64,000 nt of DNA from Antitrichia curtipendula (taxonomy: Eukaryota > Streptophyta > Bryopsida > Hypnales > Leucodontaceae): contig OX579635.1 in assembly GCA_951230915.1 (NCBI GenBank), positions 6,944,001-7,008,000 of the forward strand, written 5' to 3'. Positions 35,031 to 45,333 of this stretch are shown in pieces (within the stretch, counting starts at the first letter, position 1; every line of letters starts with the position of its first letter). The translations under genes and the position numbers were made by a program. The notes under the pieces were generated by a model. The model had not been told where the DNA came from. It saw only the letters and a program-made list of their open reading frames with translations, and searched no databases.

Positions 35031-36595
35031 ATACACAGTGGCTTCTACAGCCTTTTCCCCCTCCGCGCGTATTGTTTCGCATCACCTTCAGCGCTTCTGC
35101 AGCCTTTTCCTAGAGTTCTGTGTCTGGCCCCATCTCTTAGGGTGGCATATCGGTTTAGGACAATCTGTTGCAGAGGATGGGTCAAACCACATTCAAAGGT
35201 ACCATTGGGATTACTTTTGTAGGACAGGACTTGAGTCCTTTTCTAAACTTTTGAAGCTTCAATTATATTGATGTTGTCATTATTTAAAAAAATTTATGGA
35301 TGAATAATATAGCAATGCATCCCTTTAAAGGGATGAAGAAAAAATTTCATACAAAAAAATCTTTCAAAAGACATAAATCATCAATTTTAAGGCTAAATTT
35401 AGTGTCTTTATTACAATATAGCATTTTAAATAGATTTTTTTATCCAAATTTTCTTAACTTTCAAACATAAAACTATCAAAAAGAATTTTTAATGATTAAA
35501 TTTTGAACTAAAAATAGTATAATTTTTTTATCAATTTATTCATTTTTGACAAATTCTTGATTTAATCTTTAAAAAAAATTAAACATTCAATTCTAAGAAT
35601 AGACTTCATAAAGTCCTCAATGTGAATACTATAAACACTTTTTGTTCTACCACAATCATTATTCAGGCTCATTTTTATATTAAAAAGGATGTTCATATGT
35701 TTTTACTTCTGAATATTATAGAAAACGAAAAAATATTCAAATTATAGCAAAAGAGTCATTTTCTACTGTTTCTTATGAATATTTATACACATGATTTTTT
35801 TGAATTCATTCACAATATTATTCATTAGAAATTAGACCCCTTTTCTACCATTGAAAAATCTGACAGGCTGACATCTAAACTTCAATTGAAATTTTAGTAA
35901 ATAAGTTTAGATTTATCTATGAATAAAAAAATATTAGTCTTAACATGATTTGAACTACTAGTAGAAAATGACTAAAATGACTAAATTTAATAGATTAGCC
36001 TTAAAAAATAATAGCTTCAAAGAAGATACATTGCAGATTTCTATGCGTTTGACCCCTTTTGTGGTACCTTTGAGTGTGATTTGATCCGGATGGCGACAAG
36101 TGGCCGTGGCAGCAATTGAGTTCTAATTTGTTGTAGTTCTAGGGTCATATGTTTAGAGTTTGTCCACTTAAATTCACGGGACTCTGAAGTCCCGCTGCAG
36201 TCGCTGAACGTGCAGGTGTTCCGGTGGAAGCTAAGTAACATTAGAGCTTCAGCGTGGATTTAACGGTTTAGTTGTTTGGAGCTCACGGAGTGTAAGGCCT
36301 CAACTCACCAACTGCGTTTAAGGTGCGCCTCCCAACGTAGGTAAATTAGAGCATCTGCGCGCAATTTCAGTGTTGTTGTTGGCTTGTCGTGGCATTTTTG
36401 GGTTTCTAGGGTTCATGAGCACTTACGGTAGTATAATTGTGGGACGATTGTGCACAGAAACATGAAGGCATTGCACGCCTGAATCGGGGACGCAGAAGTT
36501 GAGGTGACTGGAATCCCGGCTACTGTTTTGTAAAATGGATAAACATTTTGCTTTTGGGAAGTTCTGTTAAGGAGGGTTTAGCACAATGCCAATCA
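35031..36595. other. No gene recognised
   Basis: AT-rich to about 36000. From 36040 the GC content rises; this part may be leader or promoter of the decayed gene that follows. Confidence 0.35.
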
Positions 36596-38728
36596 TTCGC
36601 AAGGGACGAATTAGGGAGGAGGAAGAGGAGGAAGACTTCAAGTCCAAAACGGGGGACGAAGCCGCATCAGAGGATATCAACGATGATTTCTAGGTGAGAT
36701 TTAGGGTTTCAGTGTTCCGCATGGATTATGTCAATCTTCTCTATTGACGTGAACTTCAGTTTGAACAGAAGTTGTCCTTGATGCAGGAGTACATTGTACC
36801 AACGAAGAAAACTTGTGCGCTCAGCTTGGATCCAACAGAGGACGGCTCTGAGGAGGCCGGGGTTTTCAGAGTTGTACAAATTGACAAAAAAAAATGAGGG
36901 TGAACTACGAAAGGGAGGAGGTTTACCGGGAACTCATTCGAGAGTGGTCGACGGAGGCAGTTACCAATATCTCGAGGGAAATCAACCCGAAGCGTAAAGA
37001 CTTCAAGTGCGTGCATTGCGAGGAGTCAACCTTCACGGGTAAGGTACGTCTAAACAAACACCACTGGAAATCCCAGTGTCCTGCTCTGAAGGACCACCAT
37101 GGGAAGCCGTAGCAACTCCTTCCCTATCCAGACCAAGGCAGCGGATAGGGCAAGTCTTCGGAGATGATCCGGAAAGGGAAAAAGGCAGAAATTATGGACT
37201 GGGCTATCAGAAGGACTACAAATAGGCCACAAACAAAGGCAGCTAGTGGGAAGACGAAGATGGATCCCAGGAATTGGGGAGGGGAGGACAGTAGCCTAGC
37301 CAGAGGGCAAGGTCCACAAACAAGGGCCAGGAGTTAGGGAGGGGAAGATACTAGCCCAAGTGCCCAACCAGAGGGCAAGTTGCGTCAACAAGGACCAAGA
37401 GCGCGCGGACAGCGGTGGACGGTGTGAAATCGTCTGGCCGCGTATTAACGCCAAATAGTAAAACACAGCAAGAACAGAACACCAGCGCTGAAGTAAACCA
37501 AGCTGCAGCCGCGGTGCAGACCCTCAGTGATAGTGCGGGAACATGGGCCTGCACTACGAGGCGCGTAGGCGGACCAGTCATGGTCGTTGCACCCGCGAGG
37601 GGAGTAGACCCGGATTAAGAACGGAAGACTTGGACTCTCCAAATGAGGGCTGCATCGAAGAAAGTGCCCAAAATGTTGTTTGGTTAGTACTCGATCAAGC
37701 TCAGATCAAGACGAAGCCAACCCCCAGGTGAAAAAAAGGAAGACAAAATATTTAGTGGGCGTAGGAGGACACATTGACCTCGCATGGCTGCCAGACCCGG
37801 CGGATGTCTGTCTGACGCTTGGCGATGCTGCAGACGACGTGTACGGAGGTGCGTAAACATCACTGCGCTTGAGCTCGGTTGGAAAAGACGTCTTCGACGA
37901 TTCCAACCCGTATGAGTTCAAAACGCCACCAAAGAAGTCAGCACCTGCGGTGAAGGGCCTATTTGCTATCTTTGTAGGCGGCAAAATACAGCAGCCGATA
38001 ACGGATGGATCAATAAAGGACGGGGCAAGCACCCCAAGTATAGAAGTTGACCAAGAGACACTTCAAATACCACACAATGCCCTAATTGTAGCGCGACAAG
38101 ATGAGACGGAGGATGAAACAAGTGAAGTAGGCAAGTGGCTTTTGTCGTAGCGGAAACACGGCAAATTTCCTCAGATGCAGCCCGTAGAAAAATAGCAGGA
38201 ATCAAAATGGGAGAATTAGTAGGAACGGTTGCGCAAACACATCAAAACACCCTACTTGCAGTGCACAAGGACGTGCCTGTTGCCAAAAAGCTAGAAGAGG
38301 ACTTGGTCGCAGTTCAAACACAGCAAATGTGCGTGGTTGCAAGCGAAGAGGCCGACGAGGTCAGGCAAATATTCCTAGCAGGTTGAATGACGCGGAAAAA
38401 GCGGCCACACATCGTGCGGGTTTTGCGGTTGGCATTCAACAATAGCTTCGGCCGCTTTCGACCCCTCACCTGCCCGTTTCATGGTATCACGAGGTCGTCG
38501 ATACGGGCCCTATTTCGGAGAAACAATGGTATCCTCTGGGCCTTGTGGACGTATGTGCCTGAGGCGCAGTTTTGTTTCTGCGGATTGTCGGAGTGGGACC
38601 TCGTAGCGACGCATAATGAGGTAATGCTGGACGCCCAACTACTGTTGCATGGAAAAGAAGATAGTGTGCTGGAGGACATAATGGAATGGGTGGAGAACGT
38701 CTGAATGCGTGCCCTGCAGGAACTTGAT
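36596..38728 (+). pseudogene. Decayed copy A of an unidentified zinc-finger element protein
   Basis: Plus-strand fragments read in order. First ATG 36596 with an acidic segment (MPIIRKGRIREEEEEED) ending at a TAG next to a donor (36693). A second exon from about 36787 (EYIVPTKKTCALSLD). Then REINPKRKDFKCVHCEE with a C-x2-C...H-x5-C pattern (HHWKSQC) around 36985-37080. Degenerate middle pieces follow (for example near 37880-38149 and 38144-38383), and a C-terminal piece at 38387-38704 (ending LEDIMEWVENV). The last part aligns with copy B at 44720-45030 (RVLRLAFNN / QILRIAMNN; VENVxMRALQEL / VQNVCLRALQDM). Several stops make it inactive. It is cut off by the LTR at 38729. Family unknown. Confidence 0.55.
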
Positions 38729-39992
38729 TGTGAGCTCCCAATTTGTCACTTGGGACTCGTAGAATTATTTTTTTGGAAATTTGTAATTTAAAGTTAAAAA
38801 AAATATACAAAAAACCATAAAGAGAGTGTAGAACCAAAATAGGGTTGTAACATACCCATTATAGTATTTGGTCTAGATTTGTATTTAGACTTAGAATTTC
38901 ACCAAACCTAGCCCAAAAATAGGTAGAAAGAACGAAATGATTAGATTTGGAGGATTTGAGTCACATAGCCCCAAAAGGGCTAAATCCCACCATGAATGTG
39001 GCAATTCATGGCTAAGTCGGTCCAAGGGATCCACAACGAGGCTACTAGGTCGGGTCCTAGAATTAGGTTTAGAAGTCCCAAACCCCAATTGTTAGCATGC
39101 AGGAGCCACTGACGCAAGACCAGGACTGTAGAGGAATCTATAGCCCAAGGATGGTATTCTAGGATAAATCCCATGCCATGAGTCCAACGACAAAATCGAT
39201 TCGCTAAGATTCCTCTATCTACAAAAGATTTCCGCACCGTCGCTAATTCGAGGAGATGACCAATTTCATCTCCACTGACCAATTGTGCCATGAACGGAAA
39301 CGCACCTACATGTCCTTCACATGACTCCCTGAGAGGTCACGTGAAAAATCCCGTCATCTTCCGACTTGCAGAAGAACCTTTTCTAGGTGGTTAACTATTT
39401 TAAATATCAACGAGAATTTCATGGAAATTACCCAGGTTACAAAAAACTCTCACTAAAAATTAGACTAGCTTATTTTATGTTAATAATGCGCTCTGTGAAG
39501 TTTCACGACATTCCAATAGCGGCAAGTACCCAAACCGGTGAGATTCCTTGGGAATTAACCATGTGGCGAGGTCCCCGCCGCGTTGACCGGCATCTCGGGA
39601 CCATACGATGGCAAAACGAAGTCAACCAAGAGCCCTTTCTGACTCTCTCGTACCTACCAGAGACCCGAGGCTATTCACATTTCTCAAAATTGGAGACCCC
39701 CAAGATCTAGGATTTTACCACGATTTGGTTTTTAAACTAAATTAGCCTACAATGGGTTTTTTGGACTCGGTATAGGGGTGAGGGGGGTTCAGGACTAAAC
39801 ATGGCGATCTAGAGCTAACGACACAATCCGTTTGACGATTGGAGTTAATCTCCAAAAGTTAGGAGGTTGGTCCAGTGTAGATGGTAGAAGTAGTTTTTTA
39901 GGATTAGGATGAAAATCTTTGAGGATGAGGATGAAAATCCAAGTTGATAAGGTTACCTTAGAACTCTAGAGAGAGGTGTGGGCCCTTGGAAA

Positions 39993-40003
39993 CCTATTTA
40001 AGG
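39993..40003 (+). promoter_or_regulatory. LTR 1 TATA box
   Basis: CCTATTTAAGG followed by a C/T-rich stretch with TTTTTCTCTCTAGAACAC, conserved in LTR 2 and the minus LTR. Predicts transcription start near 40025 and a very long leader before the small exon. Confidence 0.55.
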
Positions 40004-40435
40004 TCCCCATTTTTCTCTCTAGAACACCCCTTTCATTTTGTTGTTGGGTCCGTGGGTCCAAGTTATTTTGGATATTTTGGCGTTTGAAGCCAAAAACCTC
40101 TACAGTATTTTTGGAGCACTTTTTATTCCTTTTGTTGTTGTTTTTCAAGCTTTGAAGGTCCTTCGGGTCCTTCTATCTTGCCTTGTGTACTCCTTGTGTG
40201 TTTTTCTTGTGTTTCGTATACACTCTTATGAACTAACCCTTGTGCTCTGAAGGTCTTTTGTGTTTGCTACTAATCCTAAAGCCACCCTTTCTAGTGCCTT
40301 GGCATATGCCGCCATTGGGGGCCTTTAGAGTGTGAGTCATTTGCTTTGTCTTGTTATACTAATTCACGTGGATTCTCTTAAGTCAAGTGCTTTACCTTTG
40401 TCTAACATCCTTCTCGTTGTGTCGACCCCCTCCGT

Positions 40436-40605
40436 TGACGATGAAGCTTTGGCTTTATCATGTGCATCTTCCGCGTGGTTTTTTCTTCCTTTGTCTAACC
40501 CTCGCTTGGCTACGTATATCACCCTCGGGAACGGTGAAGTTTTGACTGTAGAATCTATAAAAGTTTGGCATTTTTTATGGTTACCCTAGGAACGGCGAAG
40601 CTTTG
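40436..40605 (+). repeat. CGGCGAAGCTTTG motif copies (LTR 1)
   Basis: Three copies: near 40436-40452 (GACGATGAAGCTTTGG), 40530-40544 (AACGGTGAAGTTTTG) and 40591-40605 (AACGGCGAAGCTTTG). Confidence 0.7.
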
Positions 40606-40919
40606 ATTCTAGGGTCTAGAAAAGTTTGGCATTTTTTTACAAAATTCCAACCACCCTTCTACCTTAATGTCCAAATATCCACGTGGGGATATGTTTGTTA
40701 GTGTCCAGATATCCAAGAGTTCCAAAAACTAGTGGAATCAATATAACCGTCCGTTAGTGAGAATACTAGAACCCTAAATACCTCCTAAACTAATCATAAG
40801 GATTTTGGTTTCTTTTTGTTTTTGGTTGTCCCGTTATTGTTAATTTTTTCCATATTTCCTTAAGCCTAACTACCCAGTTAAGTCCTTAAAAGTTCCAATC
40901 AGAAAACCAGATCAGTCCA

Positions 40920-41160
40920 GTCAAGGGGGGTCCAAAGCCAGCTAGTTAAGGGGGTCCGGAGCAGCGAGTTAAGGAGGACGGAGCAGTCAGTCAAGGGGGG
41001 TCGGCCAACCAATCAGGAAAGGTTGGGAGCAGGTTAGTCAAAGGGAGTCGGGGAACCAGTCTAGATCAGGGAATGCTCAGAGTCTAGGGGCTTTGGGAGA
41101 ACTGGGATCCAGGGCTTTGGGAGAATCGGGGTCCAGGGGCTTGGGAAAAACTGGTTACCA
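40920..41160 (+). repeat. LTR 1 minisatellite
   Basis: Degenerate repeats of GTCAAGGGGGGTCCG-like units (40920-41045), then GGGGCTTTGGGAGAACTGGG-like units (41080-41155). Confidence 0.6.
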
Positions 41161-41707
41161 AGACCAAAAATCAGATTCTAAAAAAATCAAATACAAGACT
41201 ACTTGAAGTTAGAGTCTGGGTGGGGAGTCGGGCTCGTTTTTTAAACAAAAAACCGACAAGGTAACGATTGAGAGAAGAAAGGAAGAGGAAATGGGATCTA
41301 GTCCTGGCTAAAGCTCCATGTACGATAATCATCCGTCCAAAAACCTGCAAAACCACTCAAAGATAGAAGGAGGCGGAAAGGAGGGGATGGCTATATGGCA
41401 ACTTAGGTGAGAGAGACAATAAATAGTGACCTAGGTTTAGCTAAGTAGGTGTTAGGAGGAAAATCTCGAGAATTTGTAGTGACCATTAGAAGGCGGATTA
41501 AGATGACACAAAGACGAGGTAGTGTAAGAGGGTAGGAGAGACATTAAAACCTCCTTGGGGTTTGAATCTATAGTTGTAAGACCTCCTTAAAAGTTTAGGT
41601 AGAATAGTGTTAGTGTAGAAAGAGAGAAAGAGAAAGAAAATGAGAGAGAAGGGAAAGAGAAGGAAGGAGGAAGGGAAAGAAGAGGTTTAGATCGCACGGG
41701 GACCACC

Positions 41708-41770
41708 ATGGAGCATGAAGATGTGGACGTGGACGTGGATGAAATTATTTCCAACACCAGCAGTGAAGAG
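41708..41770 (+). CDS. 21-codon acidic LTR exon (LTR 1)
   Basis: ATG in ACCACC-ATG-G context opens 21 codons, Asp/Glu/Val-rich with the tail SNTSSEE, then GTGAGT. Same length and phase as in the other three LTRs. No acceptor partner could be assigned with confidence; copy B downstream is one candidate. Confidence 0.55.
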
Positions 41771-42541
41771 GTGAGTTTTTTTCTTGAGTTAGTCCTTGGT
41801 GTCTTTCTTCCTAATTAGCGTTGACTTCCTTCATTAGTCCTTACGCGTGATTAAACAAGCCGTGATTAGTACAAATAGGTGTTAGATTCAAGAGCGCCAA
41901 ACCAGGGATTAGGTTAAGAGGAGAATCTAGAATCTAAACTAGGAATTACTTTAGGAGTAAAAATCTAGAGTTAATCTAGGAGTCAAATTCTCAAGCAAAT
42001 ATCTTAGAGTTAGGTTAGAAAGTAAAGACTTAGAGTTAAAAGTCAAAAGTTAGAATCAAAATTAGAGGTCAAATTTTAGAGTCAATCGAGAAGCAAAAAA
42101 GTTAGAATAAAAGTTAAATTCCAGAATTAATTTAGGAGTAAAAATCCAAGGGTAAAAGTCAAAACATAGAGTCAAAATTGGAAGTAAAAATTAGAGTTAG
42201 CACTCTAGAGGTAAAAACCTAGAGTTACATTTAGAGGTTGGAAATTAGAATAAAAACTAAGCTTAGGGTTAGCCCGTAGAGTTAGAAGTTTCGAAAGAAG
42301 TGTCAAGCCTCAAAGGATAGTCTTAGAGGTTCATGGAAGGAACGTGAGGGTTCCCCTTTCACGTAGTTAGGGACATTAGAAATGACGCCAAGTATCCAAC
42401 CAACCCTAGACATAGGATAGATAGTTAGGGATCTAGGTTTTATTATTACCCTTGGTCATTGCAGTTTGCTTGTTAGTGACCCATGTATTTCTAGTAGTTT
42501 CACTGCCATCCACGACATTTAGGAGACATTAGCAAAAAAGA

Positions 42542-42566
42542 TCCATTGCTTGGAAGGCACAATGGA
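42542..42566 (+). promoter_or_regulatory. Conserved LTR 3'-end hairpin (LTR 1)
   Basis: Arms TCCATTG / CAATGGA enclose CTTGGAAGGCA. Found at the same distance from the LTR end in all four LTRs. Confidence 0.5.
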
Positions 42567-42668
42567 CCGTGCTCCCAACACCCCCATATATTAAAAAGGT
42601 GGATAAAGACATAGAACCTGGTCGGTGTTCGCCTGATTACTAAGGGTGGGTAATCTTGCGCCCACACA

Positions 42669-45333
42669 TCACTGCTAAGGTTGTTCGCGGCATCAATACT
42701 CAGTGTTTCAAATGTCCATTGTGTGTGAATGCAAGAGACGTGCCGGAGTAGTCCCGAGGGGTGGTGCAGAGTCTTAACAAGCCATGGTGTGGATTGAAGG
42801 GCGTCGGGCATAATGAAGAGGATGTCCAAATTATGGGAGAAGCGCATACCAATGTTTCACAGCCGAGCAGCTCTGTTGCACCTTTACCCGCTTCTCCGGG
42901 CGTCACGAAACGGACTTCTTGAGCGTGTACAGTCTTGCGCCCTGGCCATTTTTTGCTGGAACCAGTTCTGCCAGTTGTGCCCCCCGAAACACTGGAAATT
43001 CCAGGGACCAATGACGATAGCAACATGGAGACATTGGAGAGTACCCTAAAAACCGCAAAGACTGTTGAGCATGCGCTGGAGGACTTGCCTTTGCCCGGCG
43101 GGGAATGGATGTGAAGCATATGACAGCGAAGACTGCGAAGGCAGTTCGTGCTTCAAAGGTGGTTTTTGCATTGCCTGCCGTGACGCGTCAAGACCAAAAG
43201 GACCCCATTTGTAGGGGCGTTCAGTAGAAGAACATAAATGTTCCGCAGCATGATCGGGTGAAATGTAAACTTAGGGCGACTCGCCATGGTGCGGAAAGTC
43301 TAGAGACTGAGGGCCGAAGCAGGCGCGGAAAGCTGGCAAAGAACGGTTCATCCGCAAACCTCCATTCTTGCGTGGTGCTCTCAGAAGAATCTGACGAGGA
43401 GCAGCATATGGACGAGGTCTTTGCAAATACGGATCAATCCCGGCATAACGCTTCTGAATTCGTGGGTAAAACTTTTGAATTGGGCATGGATGAGTTGCCG
43501 GTGCCATGCCCAAAAGGTGCTGCTGCTTTGCATGCAGTTCTGGGCACAAAAGGGATTTGCAAGTCTCCATCTCGTGGAACACCAAATGTGTCGTCCGTTG
43601 TCCCGGTGTCTACTGAATTGTCAGTAAAGGAGGGACTCAAAATAGTGCCGTGGTTGGGTAACTATGAGGGGAATCGGGCGCTCCAACGGTACTGGATGTG
43701 CGGCTTAGATTTCCTTAAACCAAAACAATACCACCCTGGCTTAGCAACGTCTACTTTGGGGCGATAGGAACACTTAGAGTGTGACAAGCGCAAAGCCACC
43801 GTGGCAGCGCGGGTGAAAGCGGACGAACTGGCCGCGTCATAAGAGATATTATCTCCACCGAGATGGCGTGAAGTGCCCGACTTATACCATTTTGCCATTG
43901 TGAGGCAGAATTTGCTTTCATGGCCTTGGCAGACGCAGTCATCCATTGAATTCCTGCATAATTTTGAGCTGGTTTGGTCCGATGGGAGTTTTCACCAAGC
44001 AATGCGGGATTGAGCATGTGGTGGGCATGCGAGGCAAAGGTACACAGATAGACCCTTCTTGGTACCTGAAACACTGTTTTAGTGTTTCGCATCAGTTAAA
44101 AATACTTTATATGTGCTATTGATGTAGAAGCGGACACTCTCATGTAGCCGGGCCTCGTGATTTTTCAGGAGGAGGATTACCTAGACCCCTTTATAAGGGT
44201 TTGCCCATTACATTGGTGCACTGTGTCACAGCGTCAAATACAAACAAAAGCCGCCTAATATTGCCGTAATGGCTTCGTACCTACAGTATAGGCATGAAGC
44301 GTGGCTATACAAGGAGAAGAAGAGCGCTTCAGCCTCTCAACTACGCGCGTAGCAAGAGCGCGTCGTACTCAATGCTATTGCAGACTTCCATGAGTGTACA
44401 AAATTCCGTCGGGAGGAAATTCTGTGGGACTGGTGCCCCATCTGGTTTGTGGTCACAGAGAACGCAAGTATGATGCAGAGGCTGCCCCCGCTTCCTTGGT
44501 GTCATGATAGTGACCTCCGCACCCCCGTCCCATTTCTTCATTCGTTGCATAATTATTTCAGGGTTTAGGGTTTAGGATAGTCGTCCACCTTAAAACATTG
44601 TCTATCTACGACACTAGTGCATGATCTTCTTCAGTACCCATAAGAAGCTTCATAATGATGCAGGCGAGGAGGCATCCATTGTCCAACGCGTGTTGTTCGA
44701 AAATAGGGTTCCGAGAATGAAACCGCCTCCATTTGTCCAGATTCTGCGTATTGCTATGAACAACGTGTATGGCAGGTAGAGGCAACTTAGCTGCCCTCTA
44801 TTCGGGCTCAGTAGGAAGGCCATTCAGACTTTGTACCATAGTCAATGCGAAATCTAGCTCGCACTATCGCTATTTACGTTTGAAGCACCATTCCGCTTTG
44901 CAAGCCTTCGCAATTTCGAATATGACATCGTGCACACCTCCATCGTGATGGACGCGTAGCTTGTTTGCAAGGGCAAAGAGGATTGAGTGCTGGACGGGGT
45001 CATGGCTTGGGTCCAAAATGTCTGCCTTCGCGCCTTACAAGACATGGTGCGTGACAATCCGCACAGATATAGGAATGCCTGGATGACCATCCAATACGAA
45101 CATTGGGGGGACCAAGGCAAATTTTGGAGGAAGTGCCTTCGGATCCGGGAGGACCTCGACATGACGACATAGGCTAGGTGGCGTCTGAGTCTTTACCAAA
45201 GTGGTCCCGACGAGTGCAGGAGCGACGTAACGCTCTCAAGGACATTGTCCTTGATATGGAGAAGGCGTTGGATGAAGATGAGGACGCCATCTGGGACAGA
45301 TATTACCAGGGGTTGTCCACTAAGTCGAGTTAG
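42669..45333 (+). pseudogene. Decayed copy B of the unidentified zinc-finger element protein
   Basis: Starts directly at the LTR 1 end, in mid-protein: VVRGINTQCFKCPLC aligns with EINPKRKDFKCVHC of copy A. An open stretch at 43258-43767 (169 codons; SEESDEEQ near its start, LDFLKPKQYHPGL near its end) follows. The segment 44268-44570 contains YRHEAWLYKEKKSASASQL, one TAG, then ERVVLNAIADFHECTKFRREE and WDWCPIWFVV. The C-terminal part at 44740-45170 (WMTIQYEHWGDQGKFWRKCL) and the last exon-like piece (SLPKWSRRVQERRNALKDI) end at 45331-45333. Scattered stops mean it is inactive. No catalytic signature of a known transposase or reverse transcriptase was found; function unknown. Confidence 0.55.

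Larger units (their letters stand above)
38729..42668 (+). mobile_element. LTR 1, plus orientation, ~3.9 kb
   Basis: Starts TGTGAGCTCCCAATTTGTCA and ends GGGTAATCTTGCGCCCACACA. Internal landmarks in order: TATA box 39993, three CGGCGAAGCTTTG-type motifs (40436-40605), a minisatellite (40920-41150), a small acidic exon (41708-41770), GGAGTAAAA tandem repeats (41930-42250) and a terminal hairpin (42542-42566). Flanks do not match (TTGAT on the left, CATCA or TCACT on the right), and different copies of the same pseudogene family lie on each side, so this LTR probably arose by recombination between two insertions. Confidence 0.75.

Noticed and set aside
44561..44576. GGGTTTAGGGTTTAGG resembling telomere repeat
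   Set aside because: Only two units inside a pseudogene; too short for an interstitial telomere and far from any start codon.
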